Below are positions 18,361 through 28,059 of a stretch of DNA of 64,000 nt, in pieces. Source of the DNA: Ruminococcus sp. (GTDB taxonomy: Bacteria > Bacillota > Clostridia > Oscillospirales > Ruminococcaceae); NCBI GenBank assembly GCA_020860605.1, contig JAJBTZ010000090.1:372001-436000 (forward strand), in the 5' to 3' direction. Each line of letters starts with the position of its first letter. The stretch's first letter is position 1. The position numbers were made by a program, and so were the translations under genes. The notes under the pieces were generated by a model. That model saw only the letters and a program-made list of their open reading frames with translations. It searched no databases and was not told where the DNA came from.

Positions 18361-21300
18361 TTACCCTGCTTCATCAGGTCCTGCCCTCGTGTCCCCCTTT
18401 CTTATCGTTCTCGGAATTACGAACTTTCGGAATCTCACATCACGAGGCCTTTGATCACGCCGACACCCGTGGGGTACTTTTTCAACCCTCGGCTCTCGGA
18501 CGAGAATATTACGGATGTGAGAAATGTTTCTATAAGCTCCCGCCCCGAAGAGCGCGAGCAAAATCAGCATTACGCCGAATTCGTACAATTTCTGGTAGTC
18601 GACCACGACGCCTGTTGACGGCAGGACATAGGTCGTGGCGACGTTGGTGATGACAATCTCGCCACCGCCGTTCTCGCCTTCCCTCTGGGAGTAGGTCGTC
18701 GTGTAGGCGACCGACCCTCCGACATAGGAGGTTTCGACGAAGTAGTAGTAGATGTCATAGGTTTTGCCACTGATGGTCATCGTCAGAGGAAGATTCGCAA
18801 CCGCAACAGTCCAGTCGTTTGATTGGTCAAGCGTGAAGACATACCCGCTCGTATGGGTGCTGTCAGTATACGGCGCGCCGTACTCATAGCCGACAAGGCT
18901 CGAAAGCGTGTAGGTGTCGGAAGCTGTGTTGATGGTGCCCGAGACGACCTTGAGGTCAGTAACCGTCGCCGAGAACGGGTCAGAGCCACTCACAGCCATG
19001 ATAAGGGCGTTGTAGTCCGCGAAGACGGCTGCTGCGGTGGTGTAGTTTTCACTGAATGACCTCAGGGCTGCGAGTATAGCCTCTGTTGAATAGGTCAGAG
19101 TGTAACTGCCGTCAGCGTTCAGAACAGGGTCCTTCGTCGGTGTCACTGTTGCAATTGCAGCATAGCCCTCAGTACCAGCAGACTTGTCGCCCTGAATTAT
19201 CAGCTGAAGCTTACTGAGGAGAGTGGCATCATCAACATTCGAAACTGTAATCTGAACCTCAGAAGCAAGATCCGCAAAGATAGCGTTCAGGAAGCCGTAG
19301 CCGGTGAAGAGATTGTTTTTGCCCTCAGTGTCATCGACACTGGAGTAACTGTAAGTCGGCTCAGTAGCACCGCTAGAGATCAAGTTCCAAGCACTCTCAC
19401 CATAAGTACCGCCGTTGTTGATAGTAACCGTACTCGGGAAGTCAGGGTCGTACAACGTCACAGAGTAATTCGTACTCACAACTGTGCCAGAAACGGATTC
19501 GGTGAGGGAATATGGAAGCAAAACTTTGACCGACTTAATGGTCAGATCACCGTCTGTTTCCCCCTGCACTACAACAAGATTATAGTTGTCTAAATTATAG
19601 TCAGACACGCTGTACCCGAGAATATCTGTCACAGGAATTGCAACGTACGAGCCACCAACACTAATCAGAGATTTAATTGGATACAAGTCTGATTCGTAGC
19701 CATTGGTAGTATACTGTACACCAACGTTTACCCAACTCGGAATTGCATTACATTCATACTCGATATAGATAACAGCTTCGCTATTCCTAAGAGCAGCCTG
19801 AACTTTTTCATTCCCGCCAAAATATGTCATCCAGGTGTCAATAGTTTTTTCTGTTTCATCTGAGTCTACAACATAGTAGGTTTGCGCCGTAGTTTCATTT
19901 GAAGCTGGAACAAGAACAGACATAGAACTAATTGTACCGGCAAAACTAGAGTTATAGGTATAGACGTATGTCTGACCGTACTCGCTCCAATCAGCATTTG
20001 ATATGCTATTGGAGTTGCCGTCAGTCATATCAGCAACTGGCACATAAACCGTACCTGATCCAGCAGAAACCGTTACAGATTTATAGTAACTTACTTCATC
20101 ACCATTATTACCTGGGGTTGGATCAAACTGAATACCTACTAAAATATCGCCACTAGTACTGCAAGTATAATCTACAGCAACTACAGCACCACTTTGAGCT
20201 TCATAGCTAGCTGCACCAGAACCAGCTACCCATACCCAAGAATTGGAATAACTATCTATAGTACCCGAAATAGAATTTGTATACACCTCACTTGCAGATG
20301 CAACAACTTCGAAGCTAACCATCGGTGCACTTTCAGTCTGACCGTTATTGAAGTTCAGGCAAATAGAACTAATCGCTGCTTTTGCAGCATCTTCAGTTGT
20401 ATATCCTGCACTTTCAAAGGCGGAAATTATATCGCTGGCACTGAATCTAACGGTTGTAGTATTACCAGTTGTCGTCGAAGAAGAGAGTGGAACGGTAAAA
20501 GATTTAGACCAGCTATCGTACTGGACAACCAGCTGCATTTTCGAAGGATCACTTGCACTTGTCATAACAACTTCAACGTAAGCATCACTATAATCGTCAT
20601 TATACACTGCCGACAAGAAGTTCGATGTATTTAAATAGATAGTGTACCAATAGTAATAGTTGTACTCACCAGTACCATTTCCTTGATTATCAGTTTTTTC
20701 AACACCGTTTAAAATGGTATAACTCGATGCATTAGCCAACGAATAGAGCGCAACAGTAGTATTCGCCGTCGTCCCCGTTGTCGTCGTCAACGTTATCAGC
20801 TCGGTGGCGGAGGTGGCGGAGGAGAGGTCTAGGATGTTGCCATTTTCGTCCATGAGGTAGTAGTAGAGCTGGACGGTGGCGGTGTAGTTGGAGTCATCTT
20901 CGACGTTGCCGTTTTCGTCAATCCAGACCTTCGTGACCTCAATGGTCGTAGAGGTCTCGGTGTTGGTGGCGGTGACGGTGGTGCTCTCGTGGGAGATGTC
21001 GTAGACGACAGAGTATTTCGCGCTGGAGGGGTCTCCCCAACCAGAAGGCGTATTCGGCGCGTAGGTGTAGTTATCATCCGAAGACCACCAGAAGTAGAAC
21101 TCGGTGACGTCCTCCCAGGCGATGTTGTAGCCATCCGCCGTGGTGACCTCAATGAGCTTGTAAGCCCTGTTGAAGCTGTAGAGCTCCTCGTCATAGGTGA
21201 TGGAAATCTGGCCGTTCTTGTCGGTGGTGTAGGTACCGATTTTCACCCAGATGTCCTTCCCTTCCGAGTCGGTTTCCTTGTAGACATACAGCGCGAAGGT

Positions 21301-24300
21301 CGCACCAGGGATGGTGGTGCTGTTGTCGGACGAGCTGACCTTGTTCAAGGTGAAGGTGGTTATCGGAGCGTTTTCGACGTAGACGCTGCGGGTTTGGAGA
21401 TTTAAGTCGTAAGCAGTATTGCTATAATCCCATCCTGAAGGATAATTAGAGAAAGAGTAATTAGTGCCCTCTGACCAATAGAAGTATATCTTATTCGCTT
21501 CAGTAAGGGCATAACCAGTACCAGCCTCGACCTCGACAACATAGTACATGGTATAAGGCTCATACCAGCTGTAGGTACCAAGAACTGCGCCACTACCATT
21601 GACATAATTCTTCGTAATGGTAAGAATACCATCTGAGTCTGTAGTGAGATAGTTATCCGAGTCCATGGGGTTATCGTAACCGAGTTCAGTAATTTGTGTT
21701 TTTGTCGTGCTTGAGGTAGGATAATAATAATCATAATCATCCTTAGTCACCTGAACCCAGGAATACGTAGAAGTATCATACTTGTAAAGAGCAAACTTAG
21801 TGTCGGGGATGGTTGTGGTATAGTTGTTTTCATCAACTTTTCTGAGGGTGATACCGCCATCAGACGTCAAACCGCCTGAAACTTTAGGATCCTCGTATAC
21901 TTCTTGATTTGTATATGTATCTGATCCTTCCGTTGTAGTTTCACCATCCAGAGTCGCAGTATTTGTAATAGACAATTTCTCATTAGCACCAGACATAGTA
22001 GCAACCTGATACGAATACTCTACCAGAATTGCCTTCTTGTCAGGAATCGAAGCTGTTATAGTATGAGCAATATTGCCTCCACCAGTATCAACTTCGGAAT
22101 ACGTCCATGCAATGCTGATTTTAACCATCTTATAGTAGGTAATGCTACCATCGGATTCAGTGTATTTGTAAATATCACTTGCATCCAGGTTAGTAACAAT
22201 ATAAGTATCGCCGTCGTCATCGGTGTATGTGTACGACGTACCATCAGTATCAATCTTATACAACTGATAGAACTCGACGGAAGAATAGTCAAGAGATATG
22301 ATTGTTCCATAATCGTTGTTGGCAAATGTTTTGGCCACATCTGTAAAGGTCAATGCATTACCACTGTTAAGCTCTTCTGCATCGATATTCAGAACGACTT
22401 CGTAATTAATTTCTCCACTTGTGCCCTCGTATTCTCCTGACTTTGAAACAGTATCATGCTCGGTGCTTCCGCCTCCGCCTGTTTCTACAACCGTGTAAGT
22501 AGGCGTCTGAGTCTGTTCGTCATCTGCGGAGTTATTTGTTCCCCACGTGACAATAACTTTGTTAGTATACGGGCTAAGATAATAAGTTGCTGCTGCTGTA
22601 TTCTTACTAAAATTATCAATCGTAACGGTATACGTGATGATGATATAACCACCATTACTGACAATCCATGAGTAGACTTCAGGAGTAATCGTCAATACAA
22701 CGTCCTGACCACTGACAATACCAGTGATTGCACCATTTGTGTTGTAAATCAAGTTTCCACTTATAGTTCCATTACTAATAGTCAAATCCGCATAGTCGCT
22801 GTTATCCTTGAATGAAACCTTAATTGACTCAAGAGTTACGCCTGATGGCAAGGTATCGGTTACGGTGTAAGTGTCATCGCTACCGGCTTCGATATAGAGG
22901 TAAACCTTCCAAGTAAGAGTGCCGTCATCGTCTATTTCGACGATTGTGTCATCCTTCTTATCACTGCCATCAGTCTTATAAACCCTCTCGTATTCGGTAT
23001 AGGAAGCGTTAGTCTTCAGATTATTGATTACAACAGAATTGTAGTAGGTATGACTGGTAGAGCCACTATAGTAAACATCAGATATATTAGATGTAGTAGA
23101 ATAAGAAAGATTGATTGTTCCATCGTAGCTGACATCATTTGTAAAGGTGATCTTGTATGCGACGAAATAATGGCCTTCATAATTCGACGAATTTGTAGTC
23201 AGATCGCTATACGATACCCAATCTTTAATTGTCCAATCATACGCTGAAAGCGAATAATCAGTGCTGTCGATTGTTTCTACATTACCACTACTATCAGTAA
23301 TGGTTATACCACTTGCATACCTTCCGAAGAAATCAGTAATTTGGGCATAATTGAACCATTGGTCAGGAGTCGACCATTGATACATACTGGCATCCCCACC
23401 ATATGTGCCGAGATAGTCTTCAATTTCAGTACCTGAGGTTATACCACCAGATGGAACGGTTATCGTGGTCTGCCATGTCAAAGTACGATAAGCGGTTGAT
23501 GTAGAATTATCAGCAGCGACATCGCCAGCAGTAACACTCTTTGCAACAGAACCACTTGCCGGAACCCAAACGCCCTTTTCCGCTTCGCCAACAGTAGTAC
23601 CACTGCCATTATCAATCACAACTTCGTTGGTAACAGTCTGAGCCGATTCGCCAAGAGCTGCACCTGAAGAAGTCGTATATGTAATAATGTAGGTATTATA
23701 ATTTCCACTGCCAGTATCATTGAAGGTAATACTTGCTATTGTATTATCACTATTATAGTTGATTGTATAGCCATCAGCCACTGTGCCATTGGAATAAGTT
23801 ATAGTTACAGCGTTATTCAAAGCCTCAGCGAGATACTTATCTGTCAGAACATACCCAGCGATATTGGAGCCACTGCTATTGAGAGTAATAGTCCAGGTGA
23901 TGGTCTCTGTTGACGAATTATAACTACCATTTTTGGTCGCAATATGGCCTGTTGCAGTTACAGAAACGGAGTCAGCATCAGTAAGGTCTCCACCACTTGT
24001 CTCTGTCTTGGCTGTTGCTGAGTTTATTATTGATGAGTTATACTCAGCGCTCTCATTATTAAAGTAAACGGTATACTTTATAACGTATGCATCACCAATA
24101 ACATACTCGTTAGTATTATTGCTATCTTCACCGTTAAGCTTATTGAGGGTAATTGTGAGAGAATTATCGGAACCAATTTCAACAGTATAGTCAGTGTTCT
24201 CAGTCTGCTGTGTAGGATTGCCAACGCCATTCCAGCTGTAATATTCGGAATAGTAAGTAACGCTATCAACTGTCACATTGCTTACAGTCACATCCGTATT

Positions 24301-26613
24301 TGCATAAGTGGAGTTGTTGATGATATTCATAAGGTCACTGAGAACAATTTTATCCTCTGTACCGTTTTCAGAATAGATCGTTACAGTATAAGTAATGCTG
24401 TGATCTTTGGCATTGTAACTAGACGCAGTCTTCGACAAAGTCAAATCTGCATACCAGTTTTCGTTGCCACCAGTATCAATTTCGCTTCCTCCGACCTCTA
24501 TCGTAGCAGTACCAGTACCAAAGGTTACAGTGTTATCCTCCTTATCGACTATAACGTCTTCAAGCGAAACATCAACATAGAAATTAATATATCCATCAAC
24601 AGTTGCATCAATAGATAAACCAGAAACATAATCATCATCAAATACTATCTCGATATAGTAACTGTCCGAAGCAGAATCATAACGATAATAGAAAGTAAAT
24701 GCTTTGTTGCCACTTGTATCATATCCAGTGTATGAATAATCTAAAGTTATATATTTTTCAACCTCATACGCTGAAGGAAGATAAAGATAGAAAGTATTGT
24801 TTTTAACACCCGTAATTTCAGCATATGTTAAACCCGTAAAGTCAACATTAAAGTTGATTGTGAAAGTTTCATCATCATATGTGATTTTATCATAATTCCA
24901 CTCAACGCTAGCCGCATCCTCCAGATTACTCGAGTAAGAAGTTGCAGTAAGCGAGCCCGTTCCCTGCTCTTCTTCCAACGTCATCACCCCATACGGATCA
25001 TACCTAACCGTCTCGACGAAGTAGTAATAGACTTCGTCTGTCAAGGTGTTTACATTGTCATACTCTTCCGTGGTGAGGGTGAGGGTGCCGGCTTCTTCTT
25101 CGGCGTAGATTTGCTCCCAGATGGTCATCAGGCTGTCCCAGATGGTGGCAGCGGTCGAAGTGTCGGCGGAGGTCAGGGACATGGCGAGGGTGTAAAGCTC
25201 GGTCACTTGCGTGACGTAGTCGGTGGAGGTCGAGGTGAGGAGGGTGGTTCCCTCTTCGGTACCGATCTCTTCTTCAGAGGCGGTGATTTCGGTAGAAGGC
25301 TCATCACTGGTTTCGACAGGCTCTTCGATGACGGAGGAGTCTTCTTCTGTAAGCTCTTCGGTGAGTTCAGAATCAGCTTCGGATGACCCTTCTTCGACGG
25401 TAACTTCTTCATTAAGGTCGGTTTCTTCTTCGACTACTTCTTCGATTTCTTCGGAGGCAGTCTCCTCTTCGGAAACGGTTTCAGGAGAGATGTTGGCGTA
25501 GCCCAATATTGTTGGGGTAATTTCGGCGGCGTTTGCAGATAATGAGGTGAGCTCATTCGTGGTTGCAGTACTGTATGTAACGAGAGAGACAGTGTCGGTC
25601 GTGGTGCCTTCAGAATCGGTGATGGCATAGTTGCCCTGGATAACGGTGATGGTGGAAGCGGTTTCGTCTACTGAAATGACTATTGCGGAGATGTCTGCCT
25701 TGCCGTCTGAATCGGTGTCGATGAAGACGACATCGCCCTGTAAAGGCGAATAGCTTTCCACTGTCTGATAGTAGCCCAGATTTGTAAGTTCTATCGACCA
25801 GGCATAAGCACCGGCGTTGTAGGTGAATTCGTCTGCAATCCCGGCATAGTCAAGGCAGAATGCGACAAACATCGATTCCCAATCGGCATAGGAGCTGCCG
25901 TACCAGGCACCGTAGCGGGTGTAGCCATTGTGGGTTGTGCCGTCCTCGGCTAAAGTATAGTTGGCTGTGGATTCAGTATATCCCAGCTGAGAGTAAGCGA
26001 TATTGACGACATCGGTCCTGAGGTCATCGGTGAGAGCAGGAAGAGTTGCCTCCCAGACGGTTGCGTCTTCAACATCAGCGTTGAGGTCGACCAGGCACTC
26101 GACGGTGTGAGTGTGCTCCTCCATGCCACAAATCAAGGTCTTTTCATAACATTCATCAGTGTGAGTATGACCTTCATATTCTTCAAGTTCACAAATCAGG
26201 ACAAGCTGCGTTTCATAGCACTCATAAGTATGGACGTGACCTTCAGATTCTTCGATGGTGCAGGTCAAATTCCCCTCTTCATCGTAGCAGGAATCATCGT
26301 GAGTGTGGCCTTCGAATTCCTCAAGAGTGCAGACAAGGACCCGCTGCTCTTCATAGCACTCGTCAGTATGAGTGTGACCCTCAGATTCTTCAAGGCCACA
26401 AATAAGAGTCAATTCATAGCATTCATCAGTGTGGATGTGCTCCTCATAACCGCAGTAGGTCTCATTGGTCATGGTAATGCCGGTGTAACGAAGCTGCCAG
26501 TAAACAACGAGAGTTACCATTATAGCTAAAACAAGCAAAACAGACCCAAGCACTAACCGCTGATGGCGATCGTGCCTGAATCTGTCTATGTAAGACTTAA
26601 TGCTAGTTCCCAT
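18361..26613 (-). CDS. Giant LPXTG-anchored adhesin / pilus tip-like protein with Cys-His repeats, amidase-like domain and many Ig-like/Cna-B-like repeats
   Basis: ORF track extends to 26646 (2761 aa). TM near N-terminus; six C..EE..GHxHxxxC repeats; GYTRYGAWYG CHAP-like domain; Glu/Ser/Thr-rich linker; LPSTG near the C-terminus. ATG at 26613 has an upstream GGAAGG. Confidence 0.85.
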   Translation of the reverse strand: MGTSIKSYIDRFRHDRHQRLVLGSVLLVLAIMVTLVVYWQLRYTGITMTNETYCGYEEHIHTDECYELTLICGLEESEGHTHTDECYEEQRVLVCTLEEFEGHTHDDSCYDEEGNLTCTIEESEGHVHTYECYETQLVLICELEEYEGHTHTDECYEKTLICGMEEHTHTVECLVDLNADVEDATVWEATLPALTDDLRTDVVNIAYSQLGYTESTANYTLAEDGTTHNGYTRYGAWYGSSYADWESMFVAFCLDYAGIADEFTYNAGAYAWSIELTNLGYYQTVESYSPLQGDVVFIDTDSDGKADISAIVISVDETASTITVIQGNYAITDSEGTTTDTVSLVTYSTATTNELTSLSANAAEITPTILGYANISPETVSEEETASEEIEEVVEEETDLNEEVTVEEGSSEADSELTEELTEEDSSVIEEPVETSDEPSTEITASEEEIGTEEGTTLLTSTSTDYVTQVTELYTLAMSLTSADTSTAATIWDSLMTIWEQIYAEEEAGTLTLTTEEYDNVNTLTDEVYYYFVETVRYDPYGVMTLEEEQGTGSLTATSYSSNLEDAASVEWNYDKITYDDETFTINFNVDFTGLTYAEITGVKNNTFYLYLPSAYEVEKYITLDYSYTGYDTSGNKAFTFYYRYDSASDSYYIEIVFDDDYVSGLSIDATVDGYINFYVDVSLEDVIVDKEDNTVTFGTGTATIEVGGSEIDTGGNENWYADLTLSKTASSYNAKDHSITYTVTIYSENGTEDKIVLSDLMNIINNSTYANTDVTVSNVTVDSVTYYSEYYSWNGVGNPTQQTENTDYTVEIGSDNSLTITLNKLNGEDSNNTNEYVIGDAYVIKYTVYFNNESAEYNSSIINSATAKTETSGGDLTDADSVSVTATGHIATKNGSYNSSTETITWTITLNSSGSNIAGYVLTDKYLAEALNNAVTITYSNGTVADGYTINYNSDNTIASITFNDTGSGNYNTYIITYTTSSGAALGESAQTVTNEVVIDNGSGTTVGEAEKGVWVPASGSVAKSVTAGDVAADNSTSTAYRTLTWQTTITVPSGGITSGTEIEDYLGTYGGDASMYQWSTPDQWFNYAQITDFFGRYASGITITDSSGNVETIDSTDYSLSAYDWTIKDWVSYSDLTTNSSNYEGHYFVAYKITFTNDVSYDGTINLSYSTTSNISDVYYSGSTSHTYYNSVVINNLKTNASYTEYERVYKTDGSDKKDDTIVEIDDDGTLTWKVYLYIEAGSDDTYTVTDTLPSGVTLESIKVSFKDNSDYADLTISNGTISGNLIYNTNGAITGIVSGQDVVLTITPEVYSWIVSNGGYIIITYTVTIDNFSKNTAAATYYLSPYTNKVIVTWGTNNSADDEQTQTPTYTVVETGGGGSTEHDTVSKSGEYEGTSGEINYEVVLNIDAEELNSGNALTFTDVAKTFANNDYGTIISLDYSSVEFYQLYKIDTDGTSYTYTDDDGDTYIVTNLDASDIYKYTESDGSITYYKMVKISIAWTYSEVDTGGGNIAHTITASIPDKKAILVEYSYQVATMSGANEKLSITNTATLDGETTTEGSDTYTNQEVYEDPKVSGGLTSDGGITLRKVDENNYTTTIPDTKFALYKYDTSTYSWVQVTKDDYDYYYPTSSTTKTQITELGYDNPMDSDNYLTTDSDGILTITKNYVNGSGAVLGTYSWYEPYTMYYVVEVEAGTGYALTEANKIYFYWSEGTNYSFSNYPSGWDYSNTAYDLNLQTRSVYVENAPITTFTLNKVSSSDNSTTIPGATFALYVYKETDSEGKDIWVKIGTYTTDKNGQISITYDEELYSFNRAYKLIEVTTADGYNIAWEDVTEFYFWWSSDDNYTYAPNTPSGWGDPSSAKYSVVYDISHESTTVTATNTETSTTIEVTKVWIDENGNVEDDSNYTATVQLYYYLMDENGNILDLSSATSATELITLTTTTGTTANTTVALYSLANASSYTILNGVEKTDNQGNGTGEYNYYYWYTIYLNTSNFLSAVYNDDYSDAYVEVVMTSASDPSKMQLVVQYDSWSKSFTVPLSSSTTTGNTTTVRFSASDIISAFESAGYTTEDAAKAAISSICLNFNNGQTESAPMVSFEVVASASEVYTNSISGTIDSYSNSWVWVAGSGAASYEAQSGAVVAVDYTCSTSGDILVGIQFDPTPGNNGDEVSYYKSVTVSAGSGTVYVPVADMTDGNSNSISNADWSEYGQTYVYTYNSSFAGTISSMSVLVPASNETTAQTYYVVDSDETEKTIDTWMTYFGGNEKVQAALRNSEAVIYIEYECNAIPSWVNVGVQYTTNGYESDLYPIKSLISVGGSYVAIPVTDILGYSVSDYNLDNYNLVVVQGETDGDLTIKSVKVLLPYSLTESVSGTVVSTNYSVTLYDPDFPSTVTINNGGTYGESAWNLISSGATEPTYSYSSVDDTEGKNNLFTGYGFLNAIFADLASEVQITVSNVDDATLLSKLQLIIQGDKSAGTEGYAAIATVTPTKDPVLNADGSYTLTYSTEAILAALRSFSENYTTAAAVFADYNALIMAVSGSDPFSATVTDLKVVSGTINTASDTYTLSSLVGYEYGAPYTDSTHTSGYVFTLDQSNDWTVAVANLPLTMTISGKTYDIYYYFVETSYVGGSVAYTTTYSQREGENGGGEIVITNVATTYVLPSTGVVVDYQKLYEFGVMLILLALFGAGAYRNISHIRNILVREPRVEKVPHGCRRDQRPRDVRFRKFVIPRTIRKGDTRAGPDEAG

Positions 26614-26656
26614 GTTTCTCACACCTTCCACGGTTGAGATTCCCAATATAAAAAGT

Positions 26657-27247
26657 TTATCCGAAGAATGATATGTTGTTGAAAGGATAGATTCTTACCA
26701 GAACCTTTCCGACAATCTGATCTTCTTCGATGCAGCCGATTACGCTGCTACGAGAATCGATTGATGTTGCCCGGTTATCGCCCATAACGAATACCCTGTT
26801 TTCCGGGACTTGATATGGCAGTGTGATATCACACTCGCCGATTGATTTATTGGTTACATAAGGCTCGTCGATGAGCTCACCGTTGACTGTGACGTTCCCT
26901 TCTTCGTCAATGTCGATGACATCACCAGCGACGCCGATTACCCTTTTTAATAGTAGCTTATTCTGATAGTAGAAGCCAATCAGATCTCCTGTCGTCAGAT
27001 TATCCGTCTTGATCAAAAGGATTATGTCGTTATCGGACAGTGTTGGCTCCATGCTTGAGCCTGAAACCTGCAGAACTGGCAAAAACAGCGTTGCCAGAAG
27101 AACTGCTACCGCAGCGACAACCGTCAATGCATAGACCGTTGTCCTGAGCGTTAATATGAATCTTCTCCGATATTTCAGGCGTTTTCGTTCCGCCTGGACT
27201 TCACTTTCGGTTGGAAGAACAAGCTCTCGATTCTTCTTTCTGCTCAT
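26657..27247 (-). CDS. lepB: Signal peptidase I
   Basis: VSGSSMEPTLSDND (Ser motif), KRVIGVAGD (Lys motif), VFVMGDNRATSIDSR. Confidence 0.94.
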   Translation of the reverse strand: MSRKKNRELVLPTESEVQAERKRLKYRRRFILTLRTTVYALTVVAAVAVLLATLFLPVLQVSGSSMEPTLSDNDIILLIKTDNLTTGDLIGFYYQNKLLLKRVIGVAGDVIDIDEEGNVTVNGELIDEPYVTNKSIGECDITLPYQVPENRVFVMGDNRATSIDSRSSVIGCIEEDQIVGKVLVRIYPFNNISFFG

Positions 27248-27708
27248 CAGGACTGGTTCTCCTCTGTGTAAAGGTCTCCTGCTTGTCGGACGAGTTCCAG
27301 GGCTTTGTCGACTTCCCTTCTCGCTTCAGCAAGGATTTCGTCAGCCTGACGGTTGGCCTCGGCGACGATCTCTTCAGCCTGATACTGGGCGAGCTGAACA
27401 TCAACTCCGCTTGGATAAGAGCTTCCGGCAGTAGTAGTGCCAGCAGCGGTCACTTTGATTGCCATCAGATACTGCTCCAGAGCCTTCTGGGCTTCGGAGA
27501 AGATGTCATTAAGGCTCTGTGAGGCATCCGCAACGGTTCCGAAATGGCTGATGACCTGCTCATTCTCGGCAATACGGGCTTTGAGCTCCTCGTTCTCCTC
27601 TTTAAGAGATTTTTCACTTTGCTGCAAAGCATAGATGATCTCAACAAGCTCTTCACGGCTGAGCTTTTTGAGCTTCACGCCAGTGTTTTTGGTATTGAAA
27701 AGCCCCAT
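27247..27708 (-). CDS. DivIVA-like cytosolic coiled-coil protein
   Basis: MGLFNTKNTGVKLKKLSREELVEIIYALQQSEKSLKEENEELKARIAENEQ; C-terminal AEEIVAEANRQADEILAEARREVDKAL. ORF track extends to 27765. Confidence 0.75.
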   Translation of the reverse strand: MGLFNTKNTGVKLKKLSREELVEIIYALQQSEKSLKEENEELKARIAENEQVISHFGTVADASQSLNDIFSEAQKALEQYLMAIKVTAAGTTTAGSSYPSGVDVQLAQYQAEEIVAEANRQADEILAEARREVDKALELVRQAGDLYTEENQS

Positions 27709-27831
27709 AGCATCGCCTCCAAACCTCAGCGATACAACAGGGCAAAGTCGGTCGCCGAAATCCAAATAAGGGTTAAGACGAGCTTAATGCAAACAACACA
27801 TTACATAAATGTCTCACCCTTTTACGCCATA

Positions 27832-27860
27832 ATTATAACACATCGCCATCAAAAATGCAA
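27832..27860 (-). promoter_or_regulatory. Sigma-A promoter of pilus operon 1
   Basis: Reverse strand TTGCAT-17 nt-TATAAT. Confidence 0.65.
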
Positions 27861-27964
27861 CAACTTTTTATAGAAAATTGCTAAAAAGTTTTCAACGCCC
27901 AAAAGTAGTTACCCCCCACTCCAAGAAATATTAACCAGCCTGTTTTGAATATTATATTTTTCTC

Positions 27965-27994
27965 TTGACATGTATTCGTTCAGTATGATATAAT
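27965..27994 (+). promoter_or_regulatory. Sigma-A promoter for the GH44-like gene
   Basis: TTGACA-18 nt-TATAAT. Confidence 0.7.
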
Positions 27995-28059
27995 TTTCCC
28001 ATCAAATATAGGTTTGAAGCATTTGGAAAGGGATACTTTGACCATAAGGGTAAAAAAAT

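Noticed and set aside
20194-22671. Plus-strand ORFs inside the giant adhesin
   Set aside because: Antisense shadows of the 2761-aa ORF; no domains or RBS.
27905-27930. Third copy of the GGGGGG leader motif (TTACCCCCCACTCC)
   Set aside because: It lies upstream of the pilus operon 1 promoter, so it is not in that leader, and it lacks the adjacent TTCG hairpin.
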